Positions 1-8,068 are shown, numbered from the stretch's first letter. The stretch: DNA of 64,000 bases from Secundilactobacillus silagei JCM 19001 (GCF_002217945.1 NZ_BCMG01000001.1:1-64000); one strand, 5' to 3'. The notes: generated by a model not told the origin, from the sequence alone. Translations and numbers: made by a program.

Positions 1-64
1 GGAAGGATAAAGCAATGGCGATATCCTTTTTTCGTGTCAACATACATAGATTACAGAAAGAAAA

Positions 65-112
65 ATCTGTTGTCGATCATGTCTTGTGACATGACCAACA
101 ACAGATATGATA
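65..112 (+). promoter_or_regulatory. Promoter overlapped by a 42-bp palindrome (candidate operator)
   Basis: A near-perfect inverted repeat spans 65-106: outer arms ATCTGTTGT / ACAACAGAT and inner arms TCATGTC / GACATGA around a TTGT centre. A possible -35 TTGTGA (84-89) and -10 TATGAT (106-111), spaced 16 nt, lie in or at its edge. There is no T-run, so it is unlikely to be a terminator. I infer a repressor or activator site controlling the aminotransferase/dehydrogenase pair; the regulator is not identifiable here. Confidence 0.45.
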
Positions 113-148
113 GAACCTCTTTTATCTATATTATAAGGAGTGTGTGAT

Positions 149-1318
149 ATGAGTCGATTGTCAGAAACTATGAAACACGAATTAAAACAGATTCAGCCAT
201 CATCGATTTTGAAGTTCAACCAAGAAATCTCTCAAATTCCCGATATGGTGAAGTTAACCATTGGTGAACCAGATTTTAATACACCTGATCACGTGAAACA
301 GGCTGCTATCCGCAGTATCGAAAATAATGAAAGTCACTACACGGATTCCCGTGGTACGGATGGCCTTCGCAAAGCAGCATCGAAATTCTTGCACGATAAA
401 TATAACGTGACCTACGATCCAGAAACGCAGATCTTAGTCACGACTGGTGCCACCGAGGGGATCTTTTCATCACTGACTGCCATGTTGAATCCTGGCGATA
501 CGGTCATTATCCCCACACCTATTTTTCCACTATACATTCCGGACACGCTGCTGAACGGTGCGAAGCCCATTTTCCTGGATACTTCCGATAATGGGTTTAT
601 CCTCTCACCTGAAAAGTTACAAGCAACCATTGAAGCCAACAAAGATACGGTGAAAGCCGTGGTTTTGAACTTCCCATCTAACCCAACTGGGGTCACCTAC
701 AGTCGGAAAGATCTGCAGGCGATTGCGGATGTCATAAAGCAGTATGATATCTTCGTTTTAAGTGATGAAATCTATTCTGAACTGACTTACGGTGAACGCC
801 ACGTTTCCATGGGTGAACTGTTGCCAGAACAGACTATTTTACTAAACGGTGTGTCCAAGTCTCACGCTATGACCGGCTGGCGGATCGGCCTGGTATGCGG
901 ACCCGTTGACGTGATCACAGAAATTGGTAAAGTTCACCAGTTCGCCATTACGTCGGCCACGGCTAACGCCCAGGCTGCCGCGGAAGAAGCCTTCAAAAAT
1001 GGCCCAGACGATGGGGTGGCCATGCGGAAAATTTATCAGCAGCGCCGTGATCTATTGTTAGCTGGCTTAAAGAAAGCTGGTTTTGAATGCGCTAGTCCTA
1101 AAGGGGCGTTCTACTTGTTCGCTAAGATTCCAGCCAACTTGAATCAAGACAGCGTTGCCTTTTGTTACGAATTAGCTAAGGAAGCTAAAGTAGCCGTTAT
1201 TCCAGGAGCTTCATTTGGTGCCGGTGGTGAAGGCTACGTTCGTATCAGTTACGCGGCCAGCACCGAAGACCTGAAGAAGGCAGTGGTACGGATTCAAAAA
1301 TTTGTTGATGCACATTAA
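149..1318 (+). CDS. PLP-dependent class I/II aminotransferase
   Basis: A fold-type I pyridoxal-phosphate aminotransferase of 389 aa. The N-terminal GEPDFNTP motif, the NPTGV segment, DEIYSELTY and the Schiff-base lysine in SKSHAMTGWRIG (near residue 238) are all present. The start is ATG 149, eight nt after AAGGAG (135-140); an upstream in-frame GTG overlaps the ribosome site. It is closely related to the aminotransferase at 29118, which sits in the lysine operon, but here the partner, 18 bp downstream, is a D-2-hydroxyacid dehydrogenase. The pair suggests conversion of an amino acid to its 2-oxo acid and then to the hydroxy acid, as in phenyllactate or hydroxyisocaproate formation by lactobacilli. 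Substrate is inferred; an aromatic or branched-chain enzyme is as likely as an N-acetyl-diaminopimelate enzyme. Confidence 0.85.
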   Translation: MSRLSETMKHELKQIQPSSILKFNQEISQIPDMVKLTIGEPDFNTPDHVKQAAIRSIENNESHYTDSRGTDGLRKAASKFLHDKYNVTYDPETQILVTTGATEGIFSSLTAMLNPGDTVIIPTPIFPLYIPDTLLNGAKPIFLDTSDNGFILSPEKLQATIEANKDTVKAVVLNFPSNPTGVTYSRKDLQAIADVIKQYDIFVLSDEIYSELTYGERHVSMGELLPEQTILLNGVSKSHAMTGWRIGLVCGPVDVITEIGKVHQFAITSATANAQAAAEEAFKNGPDDGVAMRKIYQQRRDLLLAGLKKAGFECASPKGAFYLFAKIPANLNQDSVAFCYELAKEAKVAVIPGASFGAGGEGYVRISYAASTEDLKKAVVRIQKFVDAH

Positions 1319-1335
1319 TTAGGAAGAGGGAACCT

Positions 1336-2334
1336 GTGTTGAAGTTTTTGTTATATCATGCACGTGAAGATGAATTAGTTGCTGTTAAGGAATGGATGAA
1401 GGCGCATCCCGATGTCCAAGTCGATACTAACGACGTTCCGTTAACTGAAAAAACGGTCGGGTTAGCTAAGGGCTATGATGGTATCGTGATTCAGCAGCAT
1501 ATTCCAGTGGATTCACCAAAGATTTACCAGCAGCTGCATGAATTCGGCATCAAGCAGTTGACGTTACGAATCACGGGTTATGAAATTGTTGATTTGAAAC
1601 AGGCTGCTAAAAATCATCTGGTTGTGACTAACGTACCGGCTTATTCACCACGTTCAGTCAGTGAACTGGTACTGGCTCACGTGATGCGGTTAGTTCGGCA
1701 TTTAGGCATCGCGCAAGCGCGTGAAGCCCACCACGACTTTACTTGGGATGGCATCGAAGCCAATGAAATTCATAATTTGACGATCGGCATTATTGGCGCT
1801 GGTAAAATTGGCAGTGCCGTTGCCCGGATTTTCAAGGCGTTAGGTTCAACGGTGATTGCAGCTGACCCGATTCACCGGCCAGAATTAGGCGATACCTTGA
1901 CCTATACGGATCACGAAACGGTCTACAAGACGGCCGATATTGTGACCATGCATACGCCACTAACGGATGAGACCCACCACATGATCGACAAGCACGTTTT
2001 CAAAATGATGAAGCCATCAGCGTTCTTCATTAACGCTTCTCGTGGCCCAGTGGTCGTTGCTGATGACCTCGTGGACGCACTGGAAAGCGGTGAAATTGCC
2101 GGTGCTGGGATCGATACCATCGAAGGTGACAGTCAGATCTTCAGTCAAGACTGGTCTAATAAACAGCTAGATAATCCGCCACTGGAAAAGTTACTCAAGA
2201 TGCCAAACGTCAGTGTCAGTCCCCACGTGGGGTTCTATACCGATGCTGCGGTGGCTAACATGGTAGAAATCGCCTTAGACGACGTTTTGACCATCGTAAA
2301 TGGCGGCACCAGCCGGCATCAAGTGACAGAATAA
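1336..2334 (+). CDS. D-2-hydroxyacid dehydrogenase (D-lactate / D-hydroxyisocaproate type)
   Basis: A 332-aa NAD-dependent D-isomer-specific 2-hydroxyacid dehydrogenase. Visible are the Rossmann motif GIIGAGKIGS (about residues 150-160), the substrate arginine region INASRGPVV, the glutamate region near IDTIEGD, and the catalytic histidine in SPHVGFYTD. The FYT after the histidine is typical of the D-LDH/D-HicDH subgroup rather than SerA. Starts GTG 1336 and TTG 1339 are both possible after AGAGGG. It follows the aminotransferase with 17 bp between them and ends at a strong terminator, so the two genes probably form one transcript. The likely role is reduction of 2-oxo acids made by the aminotransferase, regenerating NAD. 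True substrate (pyruvate, phenylpyruvate, 2-oxoisocaproate) cannot be read from sequence. Confidence 0.88.
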   Translation: MLKFLLYHAREDELVAVKEWMKAHPDVQVDTNDVPLTEKTVGLAKGYDGIVIQQHIPVDSPKIYQQLHEFGIKQLTLRITGYEIVDLKQAAKNHLVVTNVPAYSPRSVSELVLAHVMRLVRHLGIAQAREAHHDFTWDGIEANEIHNLTIGIIGAGKIGSAVARIFKALGSTVIAADPIHRPELGDTLTYTDHETVYKTADIVTMHTPLTDETHHMIDKHVFKMMKPSAFFINASRGPVVVADDLVDALESGEIAGAGIDTIEGDSQIFSQDWSNKQLDNPPLEKLLKMPNVSVSPHVGFYTDAAVANMVEIALDDVLTIVNGGTSRHQVTE

Positions 2335-2346
2335 GGTTTAAACTTG

Positions 2347-2380
2347 AATCGCACTGCGAAAGTCTGCAGTGCGATTTTTT
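2347..2380 (+). terminator. Rho-independent terminator
   Basis: Perfect 11-bp stem AATCGCACTGC / GCAGTGCGATT followed by a T-run. It ends the aminotransferase-dehydrogenase unit. Confidence 0.9.
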
Positions 2381-2432
2381 GATGATAATGCTGTAAAATA
2401 GTTATCAAAAGAGACTAAGGGTGGTGTTTAAA

Positions 2433-3182
2433 ATGGATCTGCCACAAGCATTTTATTTTCAGGCTGGTGAACCGGCCGTGTTACTGCTGCACACGTTTTC
2501 GGGTACGCCCAATGATGTACGGGCACTGGGACGCGGTCTGCAGAAGCAGGGCTACACCGTGTTAGGCCCCATGTTTACGGGGCACGGCACGGCTGATCCG
2601 CAGCAGATCTTCAAAACGGGCGATCCGGATCAGTGGTGGCAAGATACGGTTGCTGCCATTCAGCAGTTAAGAACTGACGGCCACCAGCACATCGCTGTTT
2701 TTGGGGAGTCGCTAGGCGGGCTGTTTGCCATGAAAGCTCTAACTCAATTTAACGACGTTGTCACCGGTGGCACCATTGATACACCATTGTTTCCGGTGGA
2801 TACCAGCCGAGTAGCTAACCGCTTTTTGGCTGAATGCCGGCAGTGGTATCAAAAATTAGCGTTACCCGCTAGTGAGGTCACTGCCAGAATGCAGTATCTG
2901 ACCCAGCATATTAACGCGATGCTGGCTAGCATTGGCACGTACACTGGACCAATTCACGATGAGTTGGCTGGGTTAACGAAGCCGGTTTTTATTGCCCAAG
3001 CGGATGCGGATGAGCTGCTTGAACGCAATATTGGTCAACGGTTGGCCGATTATTTAGCTTCAACGGCTCAGGTGACGCTTAAACACTATCCAAACGCACC
3101 CCACGTCATGACCTTCAGCCCCCAGGGACGTCAGTTGACGGCTGATATGAGTCGTTTTCTTGAAAAGAATATGCCAGTTTAG
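2433..3182 (+). CDS. Carboxylesterase, alpha/beta hydrolase (Est30-like)
   Basis: A 249-aa cytoplasmic alpha/beta hydrolase. The oxyanion region is HTFSGTPNDVR near the N terminus, the nucleophile elbow is GESLGG, and Asp and His candidates are in IAQADADELL and NAPHVMTF. Length and order match the small carboxylesterase/monoacylglycerol-lipase-like family (Est30 of Geobacillus). The ATG at 2433 is preferred because AAGGGTGG (2417-2424) lies in front; two in-frame GTGs at 2421 and 2424 fall inside that site. It is monocistronic between two terminators. Natural substrate is unknown; short-chain esters are usual for the family. Confidence 0.85.
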   Translation: MDLPQAFYFQAGEPAVLLLHTFSGTPNDVRALGRGLQKQGYTVLGPMFTGHGTADPQQIFKTGDPDQWWQDTVAAIQQLRTDGHQHIAVFGESLGGLFAMKALTQFNDVVTGGTIDTPLFPVDTSRVANRFLAECRQWYQKLALPASEVTARMQYLTQHINAMLASIGTYTGPIHDELAGLTKPVFIAQADADELLERNIGQRLADYLASTAQVTLKHYPNAPHVMTFSPQGRQLTADMSRFLEKNMPV

Positions 3183-3202
3183 AAGTAGCTAAAGTAAGAT
3201 AA

Positions 3203-3249
3203 CAAGCCTGATTCTCGGTCAAAAAATGACTGAAAATCAGGCTTGTTTT
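3203..3249 (+). terminator. Rho-independent terminator
   Basis: Stem CAAGCCTGATT / AATCAGGCTTG with TTTT after it, downstream of the carboxylesterase. Confidence 0.85.
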
Positions 3250-3287
3250 GCTGACCCGTTTGAATTATCTTTTTTTTTAATTTTTTT

Positions 3288-3345
3288 AAAAAAAGTGGCA
3301 GACGGAAACGGCCGAAAAGCGTTGAATTTAAGCGGTTTCAGGCTG
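3288..3345 (+). promoter_or_regulatory. AAAAAAAGTGG upstream element (copy A)
   Basis: AAAAAAAGTGG (3288-3298) is followed by about 48 nt and a weak -10-like TACTAA, upstream of the gene at 3392. The stretch after the box resembles that after the copy at 8057: both carry TTG-ATTTA and GTTTCA-GC in the same order. I infer a binding region for a regulator, plausibly the Mga-like protein encoded at 6409-7950. Confidence 0.4.
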
Positions 3346-3391
3346 ATACTAATACTTAGATATACATCTTTTTAGAAGGAGGCCGAGTGAA

Positions 3392-3718
3392 ATGAAAGCA
3401 CAACATCATTTAGTTAAATTAGGATCTCTTTGCGGCATGGTAACAGTGGTAGTTCTTTTGGAAATTGACCAATTTCCTCAACTAGCGTATGCAGCTACCA
3501 GCCAGTTTTTGGACAAGATCAACCGCCAGAACTTGACTGAAGCCGTTTTTATTGGTGTTGGTCTACTGATTTGCCTATTGGGACTATTTGGACTTGATTG
3601 CTTTCGTGCTCGGCATCCGCGGGTCAATAAATCAGCATTAAAATCAGAAACTAAACTGACGAAGATGACGTCAGCACAACAAGTGAGGGATTCAAATGAA
3701 GCGCATCAATTTAATTAA
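3392..3718 (+). CDS. Small secreted or membrane protein, unknown function
   Basis: A 108-aa protein I do not recognise. Residues 1-35 look like a signal peptide or first membrane helix, with a possible cleavage after AYA (about residue 34). A second hydrophobic segment (VFIGVGLLICLLGLFGL, about 51-67) is followed by a basic tail with RARHPR. There is no LPXTG sorting motif. AGAAGGAGG precedes the ATG. Its 3' end overlaps the start of the next gene by 23 bp, so translation is probably coupled. Context suggests co-regulation with the nearby surface-protein locus through the AAAAAAAGTGG element upstream. It resembles neither a bacteriocin precursor nor a standard holin closely enough for me to assign a function. 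Confidence 0.65.
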   Translation: MKAQHHLVKLGSLCGMVTVVVLLEIDQFPQLAYAATSQFLDKINRQNLTEAVFIGVGLLICLLGLFGLDCFRARHPRVNKSALKSETKLTKMTSAQQVRDSNEAHQFN

Positions 3719-4187
3719 TCAACGTTTTGGCCGGTTGATCGTAATCGGTTTTGCAGGGAAAGCTAAGAATGGTAACGCTTTGTGGCAATGTCGGTGTGAC
3801 TGCGGCCAGGAAGTGGTTGTTGATGGTTATTTATTGCGTAAGGGCAATACGCGAAGCTGTGGCTGTATCCGGCGCGAACGTGGCAGGGAGGCCATGCGGA
3901 CCAACGAGCAGCTGATTGCTAATCGCGGGGACGTCAACAATCTGCAGCAAGTCAATGGCACTAGTGTGGTTGCCATCATGAAAAAACGTAAAACCAATAA
4001 GTCGGGCGTTGCCGGCGTCTCCTTTGATAAACGCTCACAGCGTTGGGTTGCCCGGTTAATGATCCGCGGTCAGTACGTGTTGAACCATAGCTTCGACACG
4101 TTCAATGAGGCGGTGACAGCGCGTAAAGACGCCGTTGAAAATAACTTAGGTGAAGCCCTGGTTCAAAGTGTTAAGGTGGGTCAGTAA
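3696..4187 (+). CDS. Zinc-ribbon plus AP2-like DNA-binding protein
   Basis: A 163-aa protein with two parts. Residues 1-60 carry a four-cysteine ribbon (CRCDCG ... SCGC, with RFGRLIVIG before it), and residues about 93-150 match an AP2/ERF-type DNA-binding fold (KSGVAGVSFDKRSQRWVAR followed by a FDTFNEAVTAR helix). Such proteins are usual in phages and conjugative elements, often as relatives of AP2-carrying homing endonucleases, but no HNH nuclease motif is visible here. The start lies inside the preceding gene (23-bp overlap), which points to coupled expression. Sequence-specific DNA binding is expected; the target is unknown. No phage genes flank it. Confidence 0.7.
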   Translation: MKRINLINQRFGRLIVIGFAGKAKNGNALWQCRCDCGQEVVVDGYLLRKGNTRSCGCIRRERGREAMRTNEQLIANRGDVNNLQQVNGTSVVAIMKKRKTNKSGVAGVSFDKRSQRWVARLMIRGQYVLNHSFDTFNEAVTARKDAVENNLGEALVQSVKVGQ

Positions 4188-4212
4188 CAATCATTCTAAT
4201 TATAGAGATAAT

Positions 4213-4258
4213 AAAAAACTGATCAGTAATCAAGAATTCGATTGCTGATCAGTTTTTT
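4213..4258 (+). terminator. Rho-independent terminator
   Basis: AAAAAACTGATCAG / CTGATCAGTTTTTT stem ending the small-protein/AP2 operon. It could also stop transcription in the opposite direction. Confidence 0.85.
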
Positions 4259-4295
4259 ATTATTTTGATCTATATATGGTTAAAAGAGGGAACGA

Positions 4296-4339
4296 CAAAA
4301 TGATTCATTTCAGATAAATTTTTCAGAAATGAATCATTT
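4296..4339 (-). terminator. Probable terminator of the surface-protein operon
   Basis: A 13-bp stem AATGATTCATTTC / GAAATGAATCATT, with a short T-run on the minus strand, directly downstream of the surface-protein gene. Confidence 0.6.
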
Positions 4340-4343
4340 ATTG

Positions 4344-6437
4344 CTATCCTCTTGCACCAAGATTGATTTTTCCAGAAAGACTGATGAAGTAAGCAGCCAG
4401 CCCAGAAACTGAGTGACCGCCACTGCCGTTATTAGCAGCGGCATGGCCAAACGACTGGCCATTATTAGCAATGGCATCACGGTGAACCTGGCCGTTTCGT
4501 TCAGTATCCTTGGAAGTGGCCTGACTGGTAGTGTTTTGAGCAATCTTTTGGTTTGGTTTGGCCATGTTTTGATTAGTTTGATTGCTGTTATCAGAGCTGT
4601 TACTGTTATCAGAATTCTGACTATTCGTGCTTTGATTAGTCGCATTTTGATTGCTTGAACCTTGACTGTTCGAAACGGAATTAGTCGTAGCTTGCTGATT
4701 ATTTGCCATGCTGGTTGTGCTGGCAGCTTGATCAGCAGTCTTAGCGTTAGCAGCTTTCACTGACTGAGAAGCATTACCAAGTTGAGCGACAATTGGCATA
4801 GTATTGTGTTTGAACGGATTAGCTTGGCGGGCAGGGTGACTGACTTTGATGGTCATGACCGGATTAGTCTGGCTCAAAGTGGTATTCCCCTTAACGTCAT
4901 TACTTAAAATAACGTAGCCAGCTTGACGCAGACCGTTAAGCTTTTGCTGAATCTGCGTGCGAACATTAGCACCTAGCTTGCCAATGACGGTAAGCTGACT
5001 CAGTGGCTTGCCAGTTTCGGTCACAATGTTGACCGTTGCGGTTGGTGTTGCTACCGGACTGGTTAACATTGAGAGTGGCGTAGTCGTAAGTGAACTCGAA
5101 TTACCAGTTACAGTCGTTGCAGTACTACCTGCTGTTTCAACAGTACTATCCGTTGTTTCAGTGGTCGTTATAGTAGTCGTTGAAGTGCCGCTGTTATTTG
5201 AGCTTGAGCTATTCGTAGTTGTTGTATTTGTTGTCCCAGTTGTCGGTGTTGAGCCACCAACTGTAATGGTAGTGTGACCTGATCCAGCTTGACCATTGTC
5301 ATAACTGCCGACTTTAACCGGTGCTGACTGATCGCGTTTGAGATAGAGACTGAAGCTGTATTCACCAGTTAGACCAATTGGAGTAGTTTCAGACGTGACG
5401 ATCCAGTTAGCAGTATTTACAGTTCCAGTTTGACCTAGTTTGGGCTGATAGTAGTAATTAACGACGATTGGATTGAGGTCGGTGTATGACTTAACCGTCT
5501 GATCAATGAGACCCGTGGTATTACCGCTATCGTGATCAAAGGTGTAGCCGGCAAATTGCAGTTGGCTATCATCTGCGTCGTAGACTTGACCCTTGGCTGC
5601 CATATTGGTTGGCAAAGAATACGTCCAAAGTACATTACTTGGATCCGTTGCGTCAACGTAATGGACCACGATTGGTGAAAGCTGCATATAGGCTAGGTTA
5701 GCGGTTTGCGGAGTTTTCACAAAGGTGTCTGGAATGTCTTTATCAACGTTACCAACGTAAGAATATCCCGGAATCGGAGTTACTAGGATAGACTTATCCT
5801 TAATTGATGAACCGACAGTTCCTTGATACTCACCGGTAAAGGTGTTACCAGCAATTTTAGTGCCAGTCACACCATCGATGGCGTTAACTTCTAATTGCCC
5901 CATCTGACTGACGTTAGGGTTACTCGTGGTAGAACCTTGAGTTGAGACTGATGTGCCAGAAGTTCCCGTTGGTTCAGAAGGCTGTGCAGGCTGCTGATTA
6001 GTAGTATTCCCCTGAGTTGAACTTCCCTGGGTCGAACTTCCCTGAGTCGTCGAAGCGGATCCTGGATTGGACGTTACCGTGCCAGTATTAGGCGCTATCG
6101 GCGTTTCAGGTGATGGCGTTTGAGGAGTTGTTGGTACCTCAGACGATGGAGTTGGTTGATTAGAATCAGTTTGCGTTGTTGTGGAAGTGGCCGTTGAGTT
6201 AGCAGACTGTAACGTCACAGCATGAGCGTCAGTACTTGGTTGGTACCCAAAAGAACCAGTCACTACGCCAGAAACTACTGAATTCTTAGTTGCTGCGTTA
6301 GTGACGGCGTTTTGTGTTTGTTGTGTTGGCTGGTCGGCGTGAGCATCTACATGCTGTAACTGAAAGCCAGCTAATACAGTAACTGAAAAAAGACACGCTG
6401 CTAGCCATTTATTTTTCGCTGTCCTGCTGAATTTCAT
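4344..6437 (-). CDS. MucBP-type cell-surface protein without a canonical LPXTG
   Basis: A 697-aa extracellular protein. A signal peptide (residues 1-34, ending HADA-type) is followed by a Ser/Thr/Pro/Gln-rich stalk (about 60-180), MucBP-like repeats (GQLEVNAIDGVTGTKI..., PIVVHYVDATDPS..., PIVVNYYYQ; about 180-330), a Thr/Ser-rich linker, another MucBP-like unit (TATVNIVTETGKPLS...) and an Asn/Gln/Ser-rich spacer. MucBP domains bind mucin or other glycans. The C terminus has a short hydrophobic stretch (SGLAAYFISLSGKINL) and ends LGARG, but I see no LPXTG, so sortase anchoring is doubtful; it may be decayed. The gene starts inside the end of the Mga-like regulator gene (29-bp overlap), which implies an operon and control by that regulator. 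Confidence 0.8.
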   Translation of the reverse strand: MKFSRTAKNKWLAACLFSVTVLAGFQLQHVDAHADQPTQQTQNAVTNAATKNSVVSGVVTGSFGYQPSTDAHAVTLQSANSTATSTTTQTDSNQPTPSSEVPTTPQTPSPETPIAPNTGTVTSNPGSASTTQGSSTQGSSTQGNTTNQQPAQPSEPTGTSGTSVSTQGSTTSNPNVSQMGQLEVNAIDGVTGTKIAGNTFTGEYQGTVGSSIKDKSILVTPIPGYSYVGNVDKDIPDTFVKTPQTANLAYMQLSPIVVHYVDATDPSNVLWTYSLPTNMAAKGQVYDADDSQLQFAGYTFDHDSGNTTGLIDQTVKSYTDLNPIVVNYYYQPKLGQTGTVNTANWIVTSETTPIGLTGEYSFSLYLKRDQSAPVKVGSYDNGQAGSGHTTITVGGSTPTTGTTNTTTTNSSSSNNSGTSTTTITTTETTDSTVETAGSTATTVTGNSSSLTTTPLSMLTSPVATPTATVNIVTETGKPLSQLTVIGKLGANVRTQIQQKLNGLRQAGYVILSNDVKGNTTLSQTNPVMTIKVSHPARQANPFKHNTMPIVAQLGNASQSVKAANAKTADQAASTTSMANNQQATTNSVSNSQGSSNQNATNQSTNSQNSDNSNSSDNSNQTNQNMAKPNQKIAQNTTSQATSKDTERNGQVHRDAIANNGQSFGHAAANNGSGGHSVSGLAAYFISLSGKINLGARG

Positions 6438-7950
6438 CTACGCCACTTCCCTTCTGTGCTGTATCTTGGTTTGGAAATAAACTTGGTAATTTTTGTCGCT
6501 TAGCATCTAGAATCAAATCTGCGAGGTTCGACCAGTCAACTGGTGTTGGCGGATCTTGCCAAATCACTTGGGTCTGGCTGACCTTCTTCGAATGAAAATC
6601 GGAGATGTAAATGTCGGTATCGGCCGTTAAATGCGCATCGATAATGATGTGCGCGTGGTTGAAGGCGCTAAGTGATTGAATGACATAATTGGTATATAAA
6701 TTGCCCTGAGAAAAGTCGACACAAATGTGAACTTGATCGCGCATGAGTTCGGCCGGGACGGCATTGATCAATGCGAACATATAGCTGAAGTATAAGTTGA
6801 CAGCCATTTTTTGGGTCAAATGCAGGTCCTCACGGCGTTGTAACTTGGTAATGCTGTGCGATACAGCAACGTCAAACGCTGGGTAAAGTTCGGCAAAGAA
6901 CTGAACTTGATCAGGGCTGATAAACGTCGTGGGCTCAATGTAAAACGTCGTGAACTGAAAATGAATACTGAGTAGACTGTCTTCCAGCTGATGATCATCA
7001 ACCAGGTGAGTGGTCAGCAAAACGTTGGTGTCTTGCATCTCACCCATAAATTGAGCGGTTAATTCATCAACTGCTGGGATGTTAGCGGCTAGTTCACGCA
7101 TTTTGTCAAAGCCGAGATAACCTTGAGCAATTAAGAAACTATAGAGGTAATTAAATTCTTCTGCGGTGAGTTCCAACTGATCTGCTAGCAGGTTTTGGAG
7201 CTGTTCCATCATCGCCTGGCTGGACGCCGTTGGTTTGATCTGAAGCTGCTGATTATTACCAATGGTGTTTTTATCAAGCATCCGCAGTAACCAGATCCGC
7301 AGAAAAGTGGCTAATTTGGTTTCCTGTGTGGGGTTCAATTCATCGGGTAAACCGGATTGAATCGCTGCTACCATATTGTCAATCAGTGGGTTAAGCGGTT
7401 CGAACGGCTCGGACACACCATTGTATAACGTATAGTAAAGCTGAAATAAATGCAGCCGAACCGTAAACTCCTTACTAGCATATAAACTGCTAGCTTGAAA
7501 GAAGTTGTGCTTCGTTAAGGTATCCGACAGGGAATCCAAGGACCGGTAGAAGACGGAGCTGCTCATATAATTAGCAGTCACGTATTCCTTCTTAGTGTAC
7601 AAGTGGTTATAGAAGAACTGGTATTCCAAAGCGGTAAAAAGCGGTGCGCGATTCAAGTAGAGCAGGGTCACTTTTTGCAGCAAGTAAGAATTCAGCCCAA
7701 ACGCTTGCCACGTGCCCTTATTAGGTTCATCTAGATAACAGGGCGTCTCTTCGGCAACTGAAGCCAAATCAGTATTCATCGTTTCAAAGTATTTATTCAA
7801 TTGATAAGTCGTCAACGACAATGATTGAGCTAACTCTTCTTTATTTAAGGTCTGGTCAGCTTGTTGGGTGAAACGAGATAAAATATCGAAACAAATGTGA
7901 TCATTTTTCGATAGTAAAAACGTATAATCCATGGCAGACATTCCAATCAT
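6409..7950 (-). CDS. Mga-like virulence-type transcriptional regulator
   Basis: A 513-aa protein of the Mga/AtxA class (established family: N-terminal paired HTH, central PRD-like domains, C-terminal EIIB-like domain). The N-terminal segment (FDILSRFTQQADQTLNKEEL followed by AQSLSLTTYQLNKYFETM) is a winged-helix HTH; the middle is helical and PRD-like; the end (VHICVDFSQGNLYTNYVI...) resembles an EIIB-like fold. Such regulators activate surface-protein genes in streptococci, and the overlapping downstream gene here is a surface protein. Starts at 7950, 7941 and 7932 are all possible and none has a strong ribosome site. An AAAAAAAGTGG box and a TATAAT (-10, 7987-7992) with a poor -35 lie upstream, consistent with activator-dependent autoregulation (inference). 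Confidence 0.8.
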   Translation of the reverse strand: MIGMSAMDYTFLLSKNDHICFDILSRFTQQADQTLNKEELAQSLSLTTYQLNKYFETMNTDLASVAEETPCYLDEPNKGTWQAFGLNSYLLQKVTLLYLNRAPLFTALEYQFFYNHLYTKKEYVTANYMSSSVFYRSLDSLSDTLTKHNFFQASSLYASKEFTVRLHLFQLYYTLYNGVSEPFEPLNPLIDNMVAAIQSGLPDELNPTQETKLATFLRIWLLRMLDKNTIGNNQQLQIKPTASSQAMMEQLQNLLADQLELTAEEFNYLYSFLIAQGYLGFDKMRELAANIPAVDELTAQFMGEMQDTNVLLTTHLVDDHQLEDSLLSIHFQFTTFYIEPTTFISPDQVQFFAELYPAFDVAVSHSITKLQRREDLHLTQKMAVNLYFSYMFALINAVPAELMRDQVHICVDFSQGNLYTNYVIQSLSAFNHAHIIIDAHLTADTDIYISDFHSKKVSQTQVIWQDPPTPVDWSNLADLILDAKRQKLPSLFPNQDTAQKGSGVDEIQQDSEK

Positions 7951-7986
7951 TTTTCTCGATTACTATTCCACCCTAAATTATACCTT

Positions 7987-8068
7987 ATTATAGTCCCTTT
8001 GCGATAATTAAACAGTTTTCCAACATAATTGATTTCGCCACTTTTTTTAAAAAACTAAAAAAAAGTGG
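7987..8068. promoter_or_regulatory. Divergent AAAAAAAGTGG elements (copies B- and B+) and Mga-gene promoter
   Basis: Two AAAAAAAGTGG boxes face away from each other: one on the minus strand (8038-8048) and one on the plus strand (8057-8068). On the minus side, 45 nt separate the box from TATAAT (7987-7992), without a good -35. On the plus side the box leads toward the decayed gene at 8227-8539, with CATAAT about 36 nt on. A matching plus-strand box lies at 3288. Confidence 0.45.

Noticed and set aside
4334-4645. 103-codon minus-strand frame with hydrophobic end overlapping the surface-protein tail
   Set aside because: I considered it as a frameshifted sortase tail, but it has no LPXTG and follows from the Asn/Ser-rich repeats in another frame.
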